Assembly (NCBI RefSeq): GCF_037477895.1
Contig: NZ_CP132744.1
Span: 1,178,001-1,242,000, forward strand
DNA: 64,000 nucleotides
Source: Mycetohabitans endofungorum
GTDB lineage: Bacteria; Pseudomonadota; Gammaproteobacteria; Burkholderiales; Burkholderiaceae
Direction of reading: 5' to 3'
Part shown: positions 28,401 through 34,784 of the stretch, piece by piece
How the letters are laid out: each line of letters starts with the position of its first letter
How positions within the stretch are numbered: the first letter of the stretch is position 1
Translations under genes and position numbers: made by a program
The notes under the pieces: model-generated
Told to the model about the DNA's origin: nothing
Databases searched by the model: none
Seen by the model: the letters and a program-made list of their open reading frames with translations, nothing else

Positions 28401-29430
28401 GCGCGCGGCGCTGCATGCGCTGGTGGGATGCGCGGGCGCGGCGGCTAGCCGCCAGGATTGCGGAGCGGGCGCGATGGGGGCGGCGGCCAGTTCGATGCTG
28501 GGCTCGTTACTCGGGCCGACGCAGGGGTTGACGCAGCGTCAGAAAGAAGCGCAAACGAACCTGGTGAGTTCATTGGTGGCAGCGGTGGCGGGGATGGCGG
28601 GCCAAGACACACCGACTGCGACGACGGCTGCGGTGACGAAGGGGCGGTTTAATCGGCAGATTAACGACAACGAAAAGAGGGCGATCGCGGAAAAGGCGGA
28701 CAGCAATAAGGCGGAGCAAGAGCGGCTAGTCAAAGCGGCGTGCTACGCGGTGAAATGCTGGGCGGAGTACAAGCCGGGAAGCGAGGAGTACACGAAGCGC
28801 TATGTGAGCCAGCTTGAGGCTTCACAGCTTCAACCAGAGATCGATTGGGTGAATCAACAGAAAGAGGCGGGGCTGTTCGAGTATACGTCAGGCCAGAAGA
28901 TTGGTGATGCGGTGAAGAGCGATCCGGTGGGGGTGGTAAAGGATGTGGCGAAGGTGGTGGCGGGTGGCGTCACTGCCAAGACAGGGGCTACAATTTGTGC
29001 GACGACTGGTGTTGGGTGTGTTGCAGGAGTTAGCATGATTAGCTTTGGTATAAGCGATATGGTAGAAGGCGGAGTAGGGCTATACAATCGATACAATGGT
29101 ACCGATGCCCAGGGTATAAATCCATTGCGGTGGGGATTTACTCAAATCAGTCCGATATGGGGCAATACCGTGTATGACGCACTTAATTTCGGGACAGCCG
29201 CTTTGGCTCTACGGGCTTCTGTTCCGCTCAGAATTGGCGTGGCGGATGGGTTGAATCGTCCGAGCTCTATGTTTAATGTGACAGTTCCGAGGATTAATAA
29301 CCCGATATTGAATCCGTTCACCCATATGCCTTTACCGTATGGAGTGACCCAGGGAACTCTGCTATTTGGGGTAGGTTCAAAGGGTGGAGCAGTAGTCAAT
29401 GACATTCGTCATGCTGGAGAGGGAAAATGA
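19471..29430 (+). CDS. cdiA: Giant filamentous haemagglutinin / CdiA-like toxin (TpsA), 3319 aa
   Basis: The N-terminus has an extended signal-peptide region (MNSHLYRVIFNRARGLQMAV) and then the TPS secretion domain (GNPWLVNGTARVILNEIN, VVVANPAGISCDGCGFINAN). Hundreds of beta-helix FHA repeats follow, with x-L-D-N-x-x-G spacing. Three tandem 142-residue repeats span residues ~1095-1520 and a 7-residue repeat spans 1802-1829. A conserved Burkholderia-type pre-C-terminal block follows (LHALVGCAGAAASRQDCGAG). A pretoxin junction FNRQINDNEKRA lies at residue ~3060. The last ~260 residues are the variable toxin region, with hydrophobic segments (GVTAKTGATICATTGVG) and the tail VADGLNRPSSMFNVTV. Base composition becomes AT-richer after ~28980, as expected of an exchangeable toxin tip. 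The TGA overlaps the next ATG (ATGA). Toxin activity is unknown. Confidence 0.9.
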   Translation: MNSHLYRVIFNRARGLQMAVAEHVASQRKQRGVRAARSACSLLATMRALDFSILVSLGMVVDLAQAQIVADPGAPRDQQPTVLNAANGVPLINIQAPSASGVSRNTYRQFDVDHRGVILNNASTHAQTQLGGWVQGNPWLVNGTARVILNEINASHPSQLRGYMEVAGERAQVVVANPAGISCDGCGFINANRVTLTTGAPIMNGGNLDGYRVQQGAVTIAGGGLDASRADYTDIIARSVQINAGLWAQQLRVTTGVNQVSASQSVVDPITTDSNVPAFALDVSQLGGMYAQKIVLLGTEHGVGMRNAGQIGASAGELVVTADGRLENSGALQARTNTRLDVGGGVANSGTISAGRELVLYTPKDLDNRGGTLNAMRLEVNADSVTNRGGTIEQTGAQDLVVHAAQVRNREDGRIGQAGADADAATMPGHDGTSGINISGDSDAAPLAAGALNVTHILDNDGGRIMAKSAIDLTARAGLDNEGGHLGVRDLNVKDGDLVNRLGELYVTGSHQLQLGALQNEKGQMQLAGPLTLNAQSFDNRAGQLVVAGGDNRLEVMDELDNSRGGQIVSDGALHIRASTLKNAQGRVQHAGGGRLQIEVPQFEGVGGTLTSDGVLTLTSHRADLRGGLTQAKQIHVDTDTLITAEGVLRSSGAGMLELKVRDVLDNTHGAIRGNGALTLQAQQLTNERGRISAAGTHDTQVDIADQLNNINGQLVAAGNATVQARDLRNQGGMIRTKGQSNLNVSVGGTLDNRAQGTLAADGDLSVTASTVDNRRGKLIGAHGLRVTSTTLDNREDGLVSATEGHLKVDSQGHTHNAGGTLQAAGELTLDSTGLDNTDGAIRGSQVKLDTRQATLNNTGGTLMSTAGRLDVSSGALDNTGGLVQSCGAMRVQTHGQTVRNIDSGKTGGIFSGGELDLNSGELHNRAGVVHSQGQLTAHVGALNNTQGQFGGSAEVGLKADSLRNRGGVIQAGQALQMGVADVTDNDGGLIAASGELSLNAKRIYNRDTRSTDPGTPLGLRGDAVALTAKHIDNHAGTITANRRVEITGAGTDSVLDNTQGNVSSAGSIQVFADHVYNPAGTLLSGTDLRVEAESLRGAGHLLSKGNLNLALQQDFDNENEVTANGHAVIRTPGRLVNRGTFEADELEVRGAQIDNTVGGRINGNRVGVATDGKLSNHGLIDGAQTRIEAGVVDNIGTGRLYGDHLTLQANTVDNRQEDGQAAVIAARTRLDIDASRLSGAGRLLSDGDLNLALQQDFDNENEVMANGHAVVRTEGQLTNRGVLQAGELEVHGAQIDNTVGGRINGNRVWVATGGKLSNRGLIDGVQTRIGASAVDNVGTGRLYGDHLTLQANTVDNRQEDGQAAVIAARARLDIGASKLSGAGRLLSNGDLNLALQQDFDNDHEVIANGHAVIRTGGQLTNRGVFQAGELEVRGAQIDNTVDGRINGNRVWVATDGKLSNRGLIDGVQTRVEADAVDNVGTGRFYGDHLALQANTIDNRQEHGRAAVIAARTQLDIGANVVNNHEQALIFSAGHDSTALNIAGALNEQGQAVDRAAHVLNDSATIESLGGLSFNTQHLLNRNAHFATELVQVSGPTQSIALQPAGDPNKHDINDYHWAGGHKSGCYFHNGTGAEISNWTQYDITRTEYETRVTQSAPALIRSGGNLVLHGENFTNDKSHIFVGGTLQGDLGNLKNEAVFGQHITREVGTSQYTWNEWRGGLKRRHDRHWEARIAYTPADIVHTIELPVSKVEQHTASGVRGYAIEQQQLSQADDALKASEIVEVSAVPSVRAPELGQIDVAISGPDPAISGQGPVIAGQNPVISGQEPTSGQNEQGGLDTHGDAPMVIRTVQPSAQVPANSLFRVQPNNGSYLIETDPRFTDYRTWQSAATLLSQGKHNPAATHKRLGDGFYEQMLVREQVAQLTGRRFLKGYASDEAQYQALLEAGSAYAKAWNLRPGVALSAQQMAQLTRDIVWLVEQDVHLPDGTVTRALVPQVYARVKPGDLDGNGTLLAAESIDMRLKDELVNTGTLAGHTAVQLNAENLRNVGGRITGKTVSAQALGDIDIIGGSIDADQALFVQAGRDLNMVTTTRSDAKQAGQSDFSRTHLDRIAGLSVNYPLGGPLAASAGRDVNLIAAQIANNGQNGQTALIAGRNLSLVTVKVAEQERNVIDASNYLKQGIEQEVGTTVHARGDVRMQAGGDLNARAARVNSDQGTLVALADGDVNIVGGQTSRHWSEGRQYKSRNLFGSSQTTTRDSLVDTTAQASIFSGHTVAVQGRNVTLTGSNVVSDKGTFIEAQNDLTIQAATQTYSESHFKETKKRGLLHNGAMSVTIGSQAHSADQQEAGTRAMASTVGSTNGNVTLAAKQLYRQEGSHILTPRGDVDIQAGEVIITEAREQSQGTQQTQFKQSGLTVAVTAPAMAAVQTAQQMERSVGQTSDPRMQALAGVTTGLAVKNTADAIAQDPKSGGGVNISVTVGGAQSGSQATYNRATASGSSIAAGGNVRVQAIGPGQDSTLTVQGSEIQGGGDVQLKADGKINLLAAQNARESHLTHSSLSGGAGVAVNLNSQGKTAGVTANVSGARGWGEGTDVNWTPTHLSAGNRLVLESGGDTTLKGAVLSGRQVIGEVGGDLHLESLQERSSERSRDMSLGGSVTAGLGVSGSVSFSQQKIASDWASVTERSGIQAGDGGFQINVKDHTSLKGAAIASTQQAVHDGANSLTTRTLSTEDIVNYAEYNASSVGLSGGYSVGGSGGGEDLEGVGTNQSGQAATGAEQVPGSKLPSTPGGFSVAPPSVMAASGKASSTTLSGISTGTIRITDEAQQKALTGRDVAQSLAGLNQQVRSGQDGDNALKPIFDKEKIQAGFEIANQLTHQIGTFVGHRQAQLDEAQQAAQDPNLSAQARAQAQQQAAQLKAQWGPGGTYRRALSALGAAAGGNVTAGAGQFALSATVNYVQGLAASEVKRVADGLRSEEARAALHALVGCAGAAASRQDCGAGAMGAAASSMLGSLLGPTQGLTQRQKEAQTNLVSSLVAAVAGMAGQDTPTATTAAVTKGRFNRQINDNEKRAIAEKADSNKAEQERLVKAACYAVKCWAEYKPGSEEYTKRYVSQLEASQLQPEIDWVNQQKEAGLFEYTSGQKIGDAVKSDPVGVVKDVAKVVAGGVTAKTGATICATTGVGCVAGVSMISFGISDMVEGGVGLYNRYNGTDAQGINPLRWGFTQISPIWGNTVYDALNFGTAALALRASVPLRIGVADGLNRPSSMFNVTVPRINNPILNPFTHMPLPYGVTQGTLLFGVGSKGGAVVNDIRHAGEGK
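22753..24030 (+). repeat. Three tandem 426-bp repeats inside cdiA
   Basis: Copies start at 22753, 23179 and 23605, exactly 426 bases (142 codons) apart. Each contains LNLALQQDFDN, GAQIDNTV, GRINGNRV, KLSNxGLIDG and VDNRQE blocks. Copies 2 and 3 are closer to each other than to copy 1. The in-frame period means copy number can change without breaking the protein; it would lengthen or shorten the surface stalk. Confidence 0.95.
24874..24957 (+). repeat. Four 21-bp repeats encoding a 7-residue linker motif
   Basis: Four imperfect units encode AISGPDP, AISGQGP, VIAGQNP and VISGQEP, followed by a half-unit TSGQ. They lie between the FHA-repeat stalk and the central conserved region and look like a flexible spacer that can vary in length. 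Confidence 0.9.
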
Positions 29431-29705
29431 ACTGGCGACGACTTTACGCAATTTTGGAGGTATGTGGGACGGTCAGTTTATTTTCGTTTGTTGGCGCTGG
29501 ATTCTGGTCATTTATAGTTGCGGGATTATGCCGAATAGCTTTCCAGTTAGATGATAACAAGGCGATGCTACTGATTGGGCTGCCACTATTTATAGTAATG
29601 AGCATTTGGTTTATTCGAGTTCTGCCAAAGCATCTGCGCAAGGGAGGAATATTGAGCGATGAGCCTAAGAAATTTGGCCCATGGTTTAAGAATGATAATA
29701 GGTGA
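29427..29705 (+). CDS. cdiI: Candidate CDI immunity protein, small membrane protein (copy 1)
   Basis: A 92-residue protein whose ATG overlaps the cdiA stop codon (ATGA), the position and coupling expected of an immunity gene. It has two hydrophobic segments (VSLFSFVGAGFWSFIVAGL and AMLLIGLPLFIVMSIWFI) and a cytoplasmic tail LPKHLRKGGILS ending KFGPWFK. The N-terminus MNWRRLYAIL and the C-terminal KFGPWFK recur in a second copy at 30121. A membrane-embedded immunity protein suggests that the cognate toxin acts on the inner membrane. No family name is assigned; the role is inferred from position and duplication. Confidence 0.7.
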   Translation: MNWRRLYAILEVCGTVSLFSFVGAGFWSFIVAGLCRIAFQLDDNKAMLLIGLPLFIVMSIWFIRVLPKHLRKGGILSDEPKKFGPWFKNDNR

Positions 29706-29904
29706 GGTGATGCTAAACTAGGCCTGCCAGTAGATGAAGTTGCAACTCGGGAAGAAGAATGACAGGTGTTTGCTACTCGTGCTGGCTCTCTTCATTTTTT
29801 TCATCGTAGGGATGGTCTTGATTTGAATTATGAGAATTTAATAATCTATGCTGTGTTAGTGGTTACTATCAAGAAATGAGACTATTGGGAGCGTTTCTCG
29901 CTAT
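29706..29904. other. Spacer between immunity copy 1 and the second toxin tail
   Basis: About 200 AT-rich bases with no recognisable frame. Base composition matches the toxin-tail cassettes on either side, so it is probably eroded cassette DNA. Confidence 0.4.
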
Positions 29905-30124
29905 ACCTTCCGGTTCCGCTCAATGTGGGAGTGGCCGATGGATTGAATCGCCCTATTTCCATGTTTGGCGTGACGGTTCCACATATCGATAATGTGAATG
30001 TACTTCCGCTTACTAAACAGCCTTGGCCATATGGTACGACGCAGGTGCGTTACTGCTTGGGGTAGGCGCGAAAGGGATGGCAGTGGTTAAAGATGTGCGG
30101 CAGATAGTCAAAGACAAAAAATGA
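29905..30124 (+). pseudogene. Displaced CdiA toxin tail, copy 2 (frameshifted)
   Basis: The sequence reads LPVPLNVGVADGLNRPISMF, then GVTVPHIDN, then TKQPWPYGTTQ. This is a clear paralogue of the CdiA C-terminus (VPLRIGVADGLNRPSSMF, NVTVPRINN, PLPYGVTQG). After GTTQ the frame shifts by one missing base (near 30043). The continuing frame reads ALLLGVGAKGMAVVKDVRQI and ends at TGA 30122-30124, overlapping the ATG of the next gene as in copy 1. There is no start codon or upstream toxin half, so it is an orphan tail. Confidence 0.82.
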
Positions 30125-30387
30125 ACTGGTGCAGATTATATGCCATGCTTCAAATCTGGATTATGGTTGGTCTGACTTCGTTAGCTTCTGCTGGCTGTAA
30201 TACGGTCGTGGTAATCGGGATATTTAGGAAATTGCTTGGCTGGAGTGATGGCGTTTCCGTCTTTGGTATTGGGTTTCCTGTATTTGTGGTCCAGTTTATC
30301 CTGTTTGCAAAACACTTACCAAAGCCGCTGCGCAAGGCGGGTATGTTGAGTGAAGATCCGGAGAAATTCGGTCCGTGGTTCAAGTGA
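30121..30387 (+). CDS. Candidate immunity protein, paralogue of copy 1 (copy 2)
   Basis: An 88-residue protein with the same layout as the first candidate. It has identical ends (MNWCRLYAML at the start; LPKPLRKAGMLS and KFGPWFK at the end), with a divergent middle holding two hydrophobic helices (VGLTSLASAGCNTVVVIGIF and FGIGFPVFVVQFILFA). The ATG overlaps the stop of the orphan toxin tail (ATGA), preserving the toxin-immunity junction. Orphan immunity genes of this kind can protect against siblings that carry the other toxin. The reading frame is intact. Confidence 0.68.
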   Translation: MNWCRLYAMLQIWIMVGLTSLASAGCNTVVVIGIFRKLLGWSDGVSVFGIGFPVFVVQFILFAKHLPKPLRKAGMLSEDPEKFGPWFK

Positions 30388-30482
30388 GGGTCCTAAAAAA
30401 TTCAATATAGGGTTACGCTGCATACGATGGCGAAAATCTCCTCCTTGCTATTGAAAGATTACAGGCTTAAGTTATTTTTAAT

Positions 30483-30698
30483 ATGTTGGCATATGACGGG
30501 ATGAATCGTCTGGATTTTATATTTGACGTAACTGTGCGGTGCTTCAATAATCAGAATTTAAATCCATTTACTAAATTGCCTTTGTTGGTTGGTACGATGC
30601 AAAGTATCTTGTTGTTAGGGGTTGGATATAAAGGTATGATGGTTATTAATAATGCTAAAAAATTAAAGAAAAATCGCCATTTTAAATGCTTGGGCTAG
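30483..30698 (+). pseudogene. Displaced CdiA toxin tail, copy 3
   Basis: This 71-codon frame aligns with the CdiA tail: AYDGMNRLDFIFDVTV (for VADGLNRPSSMFNVTV), NPFTKLPLLVGTMQS (for NPFTHMPLPYGVTQG), then LLLGVGYKGMMVINNAKKL (for LLFGVGSKGGAVVNDIRHA). It is more diverged than copy 2. No immunity gene of the MNW...GPWFK type follows it. The 95 bases upstream are AT-rich and featureless. Confidence 0.72.
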
Positions 30699-30834
30699 AG
30701 GGGTGAATTCGTGGATTGGAAAGGCGGTTCTTGGAATAAAAAAGGCTACGCCAGCCTTTGCAGGGAAGGGGATTGAAATTCCTTCTGGAAGTTTGATGGG
30801 GCTGGGCGGATTAATAAATTCAAGGAGGCGATCA

Positions 30835-31098
30835 GTGATTATAGAGGTAGGAATCATAGTTATCTCACTTGCCTCACTTACGATCACTTGGTTGATGTTT
30901 GGTAGAGGCGATCTGGAGTTGAAGCAAGAAAAGTTTGTTTACTGGTTAAAATCGACGCTATTTCTTGGTGTGTTGCTGACTGCCTGGCTGGTATACAAAG
31001 AACCTACATTGAAATTTTTACTTTCTGCTATTCTTGGTTTTTTGTTCTCTGCATTACTGAATTGGATGAGGTCGCAGTGGGTTTTTATGCTTCACTGA
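30835..31098 (+). CDS. Candidate immunity protein of a different type, membrane protein
   Basis: Translation from the GTG at 30835, which has a strong AAGGAGG site eight bases upstream, gives 87 residues. Three hydrophobic helices are visible (EVGIIVISLASLTITWLMF, STLFLGVLLTAWLVY, FLLSAILGFLFSALL). The frame stays open back to a GTG at 30703. That extra part (GIEIPSGSLMGLGGLINS) looks like the end of a further toxin fragment rather than the N-terminus of a membrane protein. I infer an immunity gene for a lost toxin, from position and size only. Confidence 0.5.
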   Translation: MIIEVGIIVISLASLTITWLMFGRGDLELKQEKFVYWLKSTLFLGVLLTAWLVYKEPTLKFLLSAILGFLFSALLNWMRSQWVFMLH

Positions 31099-31216
31099 AT
31101 GATAAGCTCGAAAAATTCCGAGAGATTCAACATGACATAACATATCTCGAAGCGCGGAATAATTGCAAAAAAATGGTGCTCAAAAGCGTGAGTCGATATA
31201 AAGTATCTACGCTTCA

Positions 31217-32059
31217 ATTGGCCGTTGCATCCGGAAGAGAAAAAGTGGTTTAGCCAAAGAGAAGTGGCGTATGCGAAGCGGTACGGTTTGACTGAAGTGC
31301 AGGTGTGTGAGGAGCTGGCAACGTAGGCGGAGTGGCAAGTGTAGAACGGCTCGCCAGGCGAATGGAATCAGTGAGCCCATAAAATTCTGAAGCAGGCGCA
31401 TGGGATGCTGACGGCAGACGGTGACAGCGAGCCAGGGTAAATGTTCTATGCGACGCCAGCTCAAAAGGCTGATCCGAGCATGTATGCGGAGCACTATCCG
31501 AGCGGCTTGGGGCTTAACCAGCCCACATCAGAAGCGATGAATGCGTCGGTCAATCATGATGCAACCAGTCGAGAGATGATTGCGAAACAGACGCTGGGTG
31601 CGGCGGCTGGCGCAGGAGCGATTGTGTTGGCACCGAAGGTTGCTGTGGCAGCGGGGCTGGGTACGGGGTATGACTACGCAGGCGATGTGATTAGCCGAGC
31701 AATGGGGTTGTCGAATGGTGAACCGAGTGTAGGGAAGTCGCTGGTTGTGGGTAGTGTTGCTGGAGTAGCGGCGCCGTTTTTCTTGCCGTTGAGCACGTTG
31801 GGTGGGAGTACCGCGGGAAAAATTGTGGTCGGCGGTTATAACAGTGTGCTGGCGGGAACGGGCGTTTGCGGGCACGGCAATCACGCAGTCAGGCAACCCG
31901 GACCTCTCTGCGGGTATCGGTTTGACTGGAGCAGTATTGAGTCAATGAATAGATGCAACAATGTCAGGACCTGCGGGGGCGTTTATAAATCAGTTAGTCC
32001 AAGTCTTATCTGGTACTGCTCAAGCAGTGCTTGAGCCGAATAAAAATAAAGAAAAATAG
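31217..32059 (+). pseudogene. Displaced CdiA C-terminal region (pretoxin plus toxin), with several stops
   Basis: It begins at NWPLHPEEKKWF, the N-x-x-L-H-P-E-E junction that marks where CdiA toxins are swapped and which corresponds to NRQINDNEKRA in the live gene. It continues YAKRYGLTEVQVCEELAT, stop, AEWQV, stop, NGSPGEWNQ, stop, KILKQAHGMLTADGDSEPG, stop, MFYATPAQKADPSMY, YPSGLGLNQP. A hydrophobic region (GAAAGAGAIVLAPKVAVAAG) follows. After 31860 a frameshift moves the match to AGTAITQSGNPDLSAGIGLT, a further stop, then AGAFINQLVQVLSGTAQAVL to the TAG at 32057-32059. Three of the stops could be single C-to-T changes. It is a dead toxin module from an earlier CdiA allele. Confidence 0.82.
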
Positions 32060-32066
32060 AGGCAAT

Positions 32067-32354
32067 ATGTTTGCTGATTTGAGCAAGAAGAGAAAAAATA
32101 TATTCAAGCGCGCGGCCGTCGCATATATGTGTGCCATTGGCATTCCGATGGTTGTAATTATATTCTCGTTTGCACAAGGTGGTGGGTGGAAGCCAGTTAT
32201 GGTCGGTTTTCCGGTCTATATAACTATATTTGGAAGTATTACATATCAATTCATCAAAGAACTGCTGGCGCTAAAGCAAGAGGAGGGAGAGGCGGGAGTT
32301 TCAGAAAAAATAGCAAGCAATAGCAACGACTTTAATGTGAGTGATCTAATCTAA
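32067..32354 (+). CDS. Candidate immunity protein for the displaced toxin, membrane protein
   Basis: A 95-residue protein starting at the ATG at 32067 behind an AGAGGC site, seven bases after the end of the displaced toxin module. It has a basic N-terminus (MFADLSKKRKNIFKRAA) and two hydrophobic helices (VAYMCAIGIPMVVIIFSFA and VMVGFPVYITIFGSITY), then an acidic tail. It resembles neither of the two MNW-type proteins. The frame is intact although the toxin is broken, as expected if immunity is still selected. The function is inferred from position. Confidence 0.55.
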   Translation: MFADLSKKRKNIFKRAAVAYMCAIGIPMVVIIFSFAQGGGWKPVMVGFPVYITIFGSITYQFIKELLALKQEEGEAGVSEKIASNSNDFNVSDLI

Positions 32355-32383
32355 TGCCTGATGTACAGGACGACCTAAACGCA

Positions 32384-32417
32384 GCTAGTCGGACCTGCAA
32401 AATTCAATTCGACTAGC
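32384..32417. terminator. Inverted repeat after the last CDI cassette gene
   Basis: Perfect 8-base arms GCTAGTCG (32384-32391) and CGACTAGC (32410-32417) around an 18-base loop, 30 bases past the stop. There is no T-run, so it could be a weak terminator or a transposon end. Confidence 0.3.
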
Positions 32418-32531
32418 AAAGGGGAATTTGACGCCAGCGCTGGGTCCATAGGGCGAAGCGGATGCGAGGGGCCTGTGATTGGCCGAGGGCGTTGCCGGCG
32501 GCGAGCAAAGCGGCGAGCGCATAAAAGGCCT

Positions 32532-33916
32532 TCAGGCCCAGACGGGCAACGGCGCGCAGCACCAACGCAGGTTGTAGCCGGCCGCGCATAGCACGGCATG
32601 CACGGCGTCGTCCGTTTGTCCCTTGGGCCGGCAGCGGCGCATGCTGTGATCATGTTTCAAGTGCCCGATGATCGGTTCGATGGCCTGCCGGCGTTTAAGC
32701 CAGCGCCGCTGCTTGTTTGAAAGTGTCTTGCTCTTGCCGCGATGGACTAGTTGCACCGGTGCAATATCGGCGTCGGCGCCGCGATAGCCCAAATCGGTCA
32801 GTATCGTCTTCACCCTCGGTGTACCTTGCACCTCTTGCAGCAGGATCGAAGTCTGTTCCAATTGCTCGGCCAGCACGTGGCCCTCATACGGTTGCCTGGG
32901 AACGCCCGTGCGCCGACGATCAAGCCATGCCGCACGGTGATTGCCAAGCTGACCTTGACGCCAAACTCATAGGGCTGGCGTGCTTTGCCCTTGCCGATGC
33001 ATTCGACCCGCGGCGCGTGCAACGCGTAGAGTTTGTTCTTGTCCTTGGCACGTTGGCGGCAGATTCGCCACGCCCGCTCCAGCCAAATCCGCAACGACGT
33101 TTGCCGCTCGTGCGACCGCTCGGACATCTTGCGTTCGATGTCGCGCAGCACTCGGCCCAGCACGGTGCGCTGACGCTTGAGCACGCGACGCAGACGTTTG
33201 AACTGCTTGGCGTGCGCGTAACCACCGGCGCGGCGGCGCAGCCGCTTACCTTCACGTTCATAGGTTTGCTTGAGCGTCAGGCCCGCGCGCCGCGCCAATT
33301 GCACCAGCTTGGTCCGTGCCACCCTTGAGCAACCGGCTCTCGCTCGGATAGGCGATCGCCTTCTCCTGAACCGTGCTATCGACGAAAACGCGCTCGAATT
33401 CGGCCGGCGTGATCGCCTTCATTTGCGTTGCCGCGGTCATCGTTGTCGCAAGCAACTCCTCGACACCGGCCTCGCCCAAGGCTTGCCGAAAGCGCACGAG
33501 ATGGGTCGGATCGCAGGGCATGTACGCATGAAAGTACTCCTCGCCACAGAAGAACTGGAAGTACACGTCTTGCGCCCAGCGCTCGCACACCGACTCGTCA
33601 CTTTCATTGTACGCGTGCTTCAGATACAGCAGCCCCACCATCAAACGGATAGGCAATCGAGGGCGGCCCGCCGCGCTCGGGCCACTCCACTACCAGCCAG
33701 TACCGTCGTCGTGCCGAACAGATCCGCGCCTTCCAGAACACGACCTTCACGAGCACGGCGCTCAAATATAGGCGCCAGCGTCGCTTCGATGGATCCCCAC
33801 GGCATGCGCGTGGCCAACACCGCCAGTGGATGACGAAGATCGATCTTCGTGTCCAGACGGCTGCGGAAAAGTCGGGCGTGCTCATCAGCGTGGCTCGCAA
33901 ACTCCCAGAAAACCAA
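32532..33916 (-). pseudogene. IS5/IS1182-type DDE transposase, broken by three frameshifts
   Basis: Four overlapping minus-strand frames join into one transposase. The N-terminus is 33916-33641 (HPLAVLATRMPWGSIEATLA). Next is 33656-33258 (PIRLMVGLLYLKHAYNESDE, AYPSESRLLKG). Then 33322-32810 (TKLVQLARRAGL, ALHAPRVECIGKGKARQPYE). The C-terminus is 32876-32532 (TILTDLGYRGADADI, RRWLKRRQAIEPIIGHLKHD). The DDE residues can be placed: the first Asp in VFVDSTVQEK, the second in TDLGYRG and the Glu in IEPIIGHLK. A palindrome AACTCCCAGAA / TTCTGGGAGTT (33900-33910 and 33932-33942) flanks the 5-prime end. It belongs to a common Burkholderia transposase type; the subgroup is uncertain. Confidence 0.82.
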
Positions 33917-34009
33917 TTAGATCAATAGTGATTCTGGGAGTTCGATCAATCATGATCTCCCTCCAGCATCTTGCTGCCCTTGCCTCGGCTACCTTATGCA
34001 GGTCCGACG

Positions 34010-34526
34010 TATTACGTGCATTTCCACGCGAATAGACGGCTAGTACACGCAAACGAGGACAATCGTCGCCGGCGGTGTACTGATAGACGTCCCGCGCAAT
34101 CTTCATCGTGTCCATCTGGACGCAATCCCTCGGAACCGGACGGCTATAACGTTTCGGCTGCGCTGGTCACCCGGGCCGAATCGATGATTTCACACGCGCC
34201 TCGCACAAGATCTTGCGAACGGGCGCGAGGGATCGTTCTCTTGGCTCGTGCAATCGCAACCCATTCTGGATCCGCTGCGCGCCTTTGTGCTCGGCACGCA
34301 GTCGGAGGATCGTTGCTCGATCGTTCTCAGAAACCTTCTGGCTTGGACTTCGGTGTGGACGGCGGCTTTGGGATGGCAGACCTGCTTCGCCGGCTTTCTG
34401 ATATCGGCGTAGCCATTTGCGAAGTGTCGGTTGGGAGATGCCACACCGCATACACACGAGGCCAGCATTGCCGACCTCGTGATACATGTGCACCCAACGT
34501 AATCGCGCGGCGATCTCTCGGTCCAT
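34010..34526 (-). pseudogene. IS481-family transposase, N-terminal remnant
   Basis: The minus-strand frame from 34526 reads MDREIAARLRWVHMYHEVGN, AGLVCMRCGISQPTLRKWLR, AGEAGLPSQSRRPHRSPSQK, the helix-turn-helix half of an IS481 transposase. A second frame from 34115 continues MDTMKIARDVYQYTAGDDCP, RLRVLAVYSRGNARNT, the start of the catalytic domain. The two are out of frame and the C-terminal half is missing, cut off near 34010 towards the IS5-type element. Confidence 0.8.
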
Positions 34527-34564
34527 CGCCTCATTTTAGTTGAAACGATGTCCGTGAATCGCAC

Positions 34565-34770
34565 AGCTTAAGCTTCGCACTCTGTTCTTCAAGTTGCTTC
34601 AGGCGGCGCAATTTCGATGCTCCGAGGCCCCGTACTCCTGTCGCCAGTTGTAGAACATCGCATCGCTGACGCTCCTCTTGCGGCGCACTTCTGTCACCGG
34701 CGTGCCCGACTGCGCTTGCCGCAACGCGAACGTAACCTGACCTTGGTGTACTGGCTCTTCTTTACGGCGT
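34565..34770 (-). pseudogene. IS3-family OrfA remnant
   Basis: About 60 codons resemble IS3 OrfA: VTFALRQAQSGTPVTEVRRK, then SVSDAMFYNWRQEYGA. This is the usual F-x-L-R-Q-A-x-x-G-T-P-V-x-E-V ... F-Y-N-W-R-x-x-Y-G helix-turn-helix. It is stopped early and has no OrfB. The long open frame to 35276 is accidental. Confidence 0.7.
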
Positions 34771-34784
34771 AACCTTCTTCTCGT

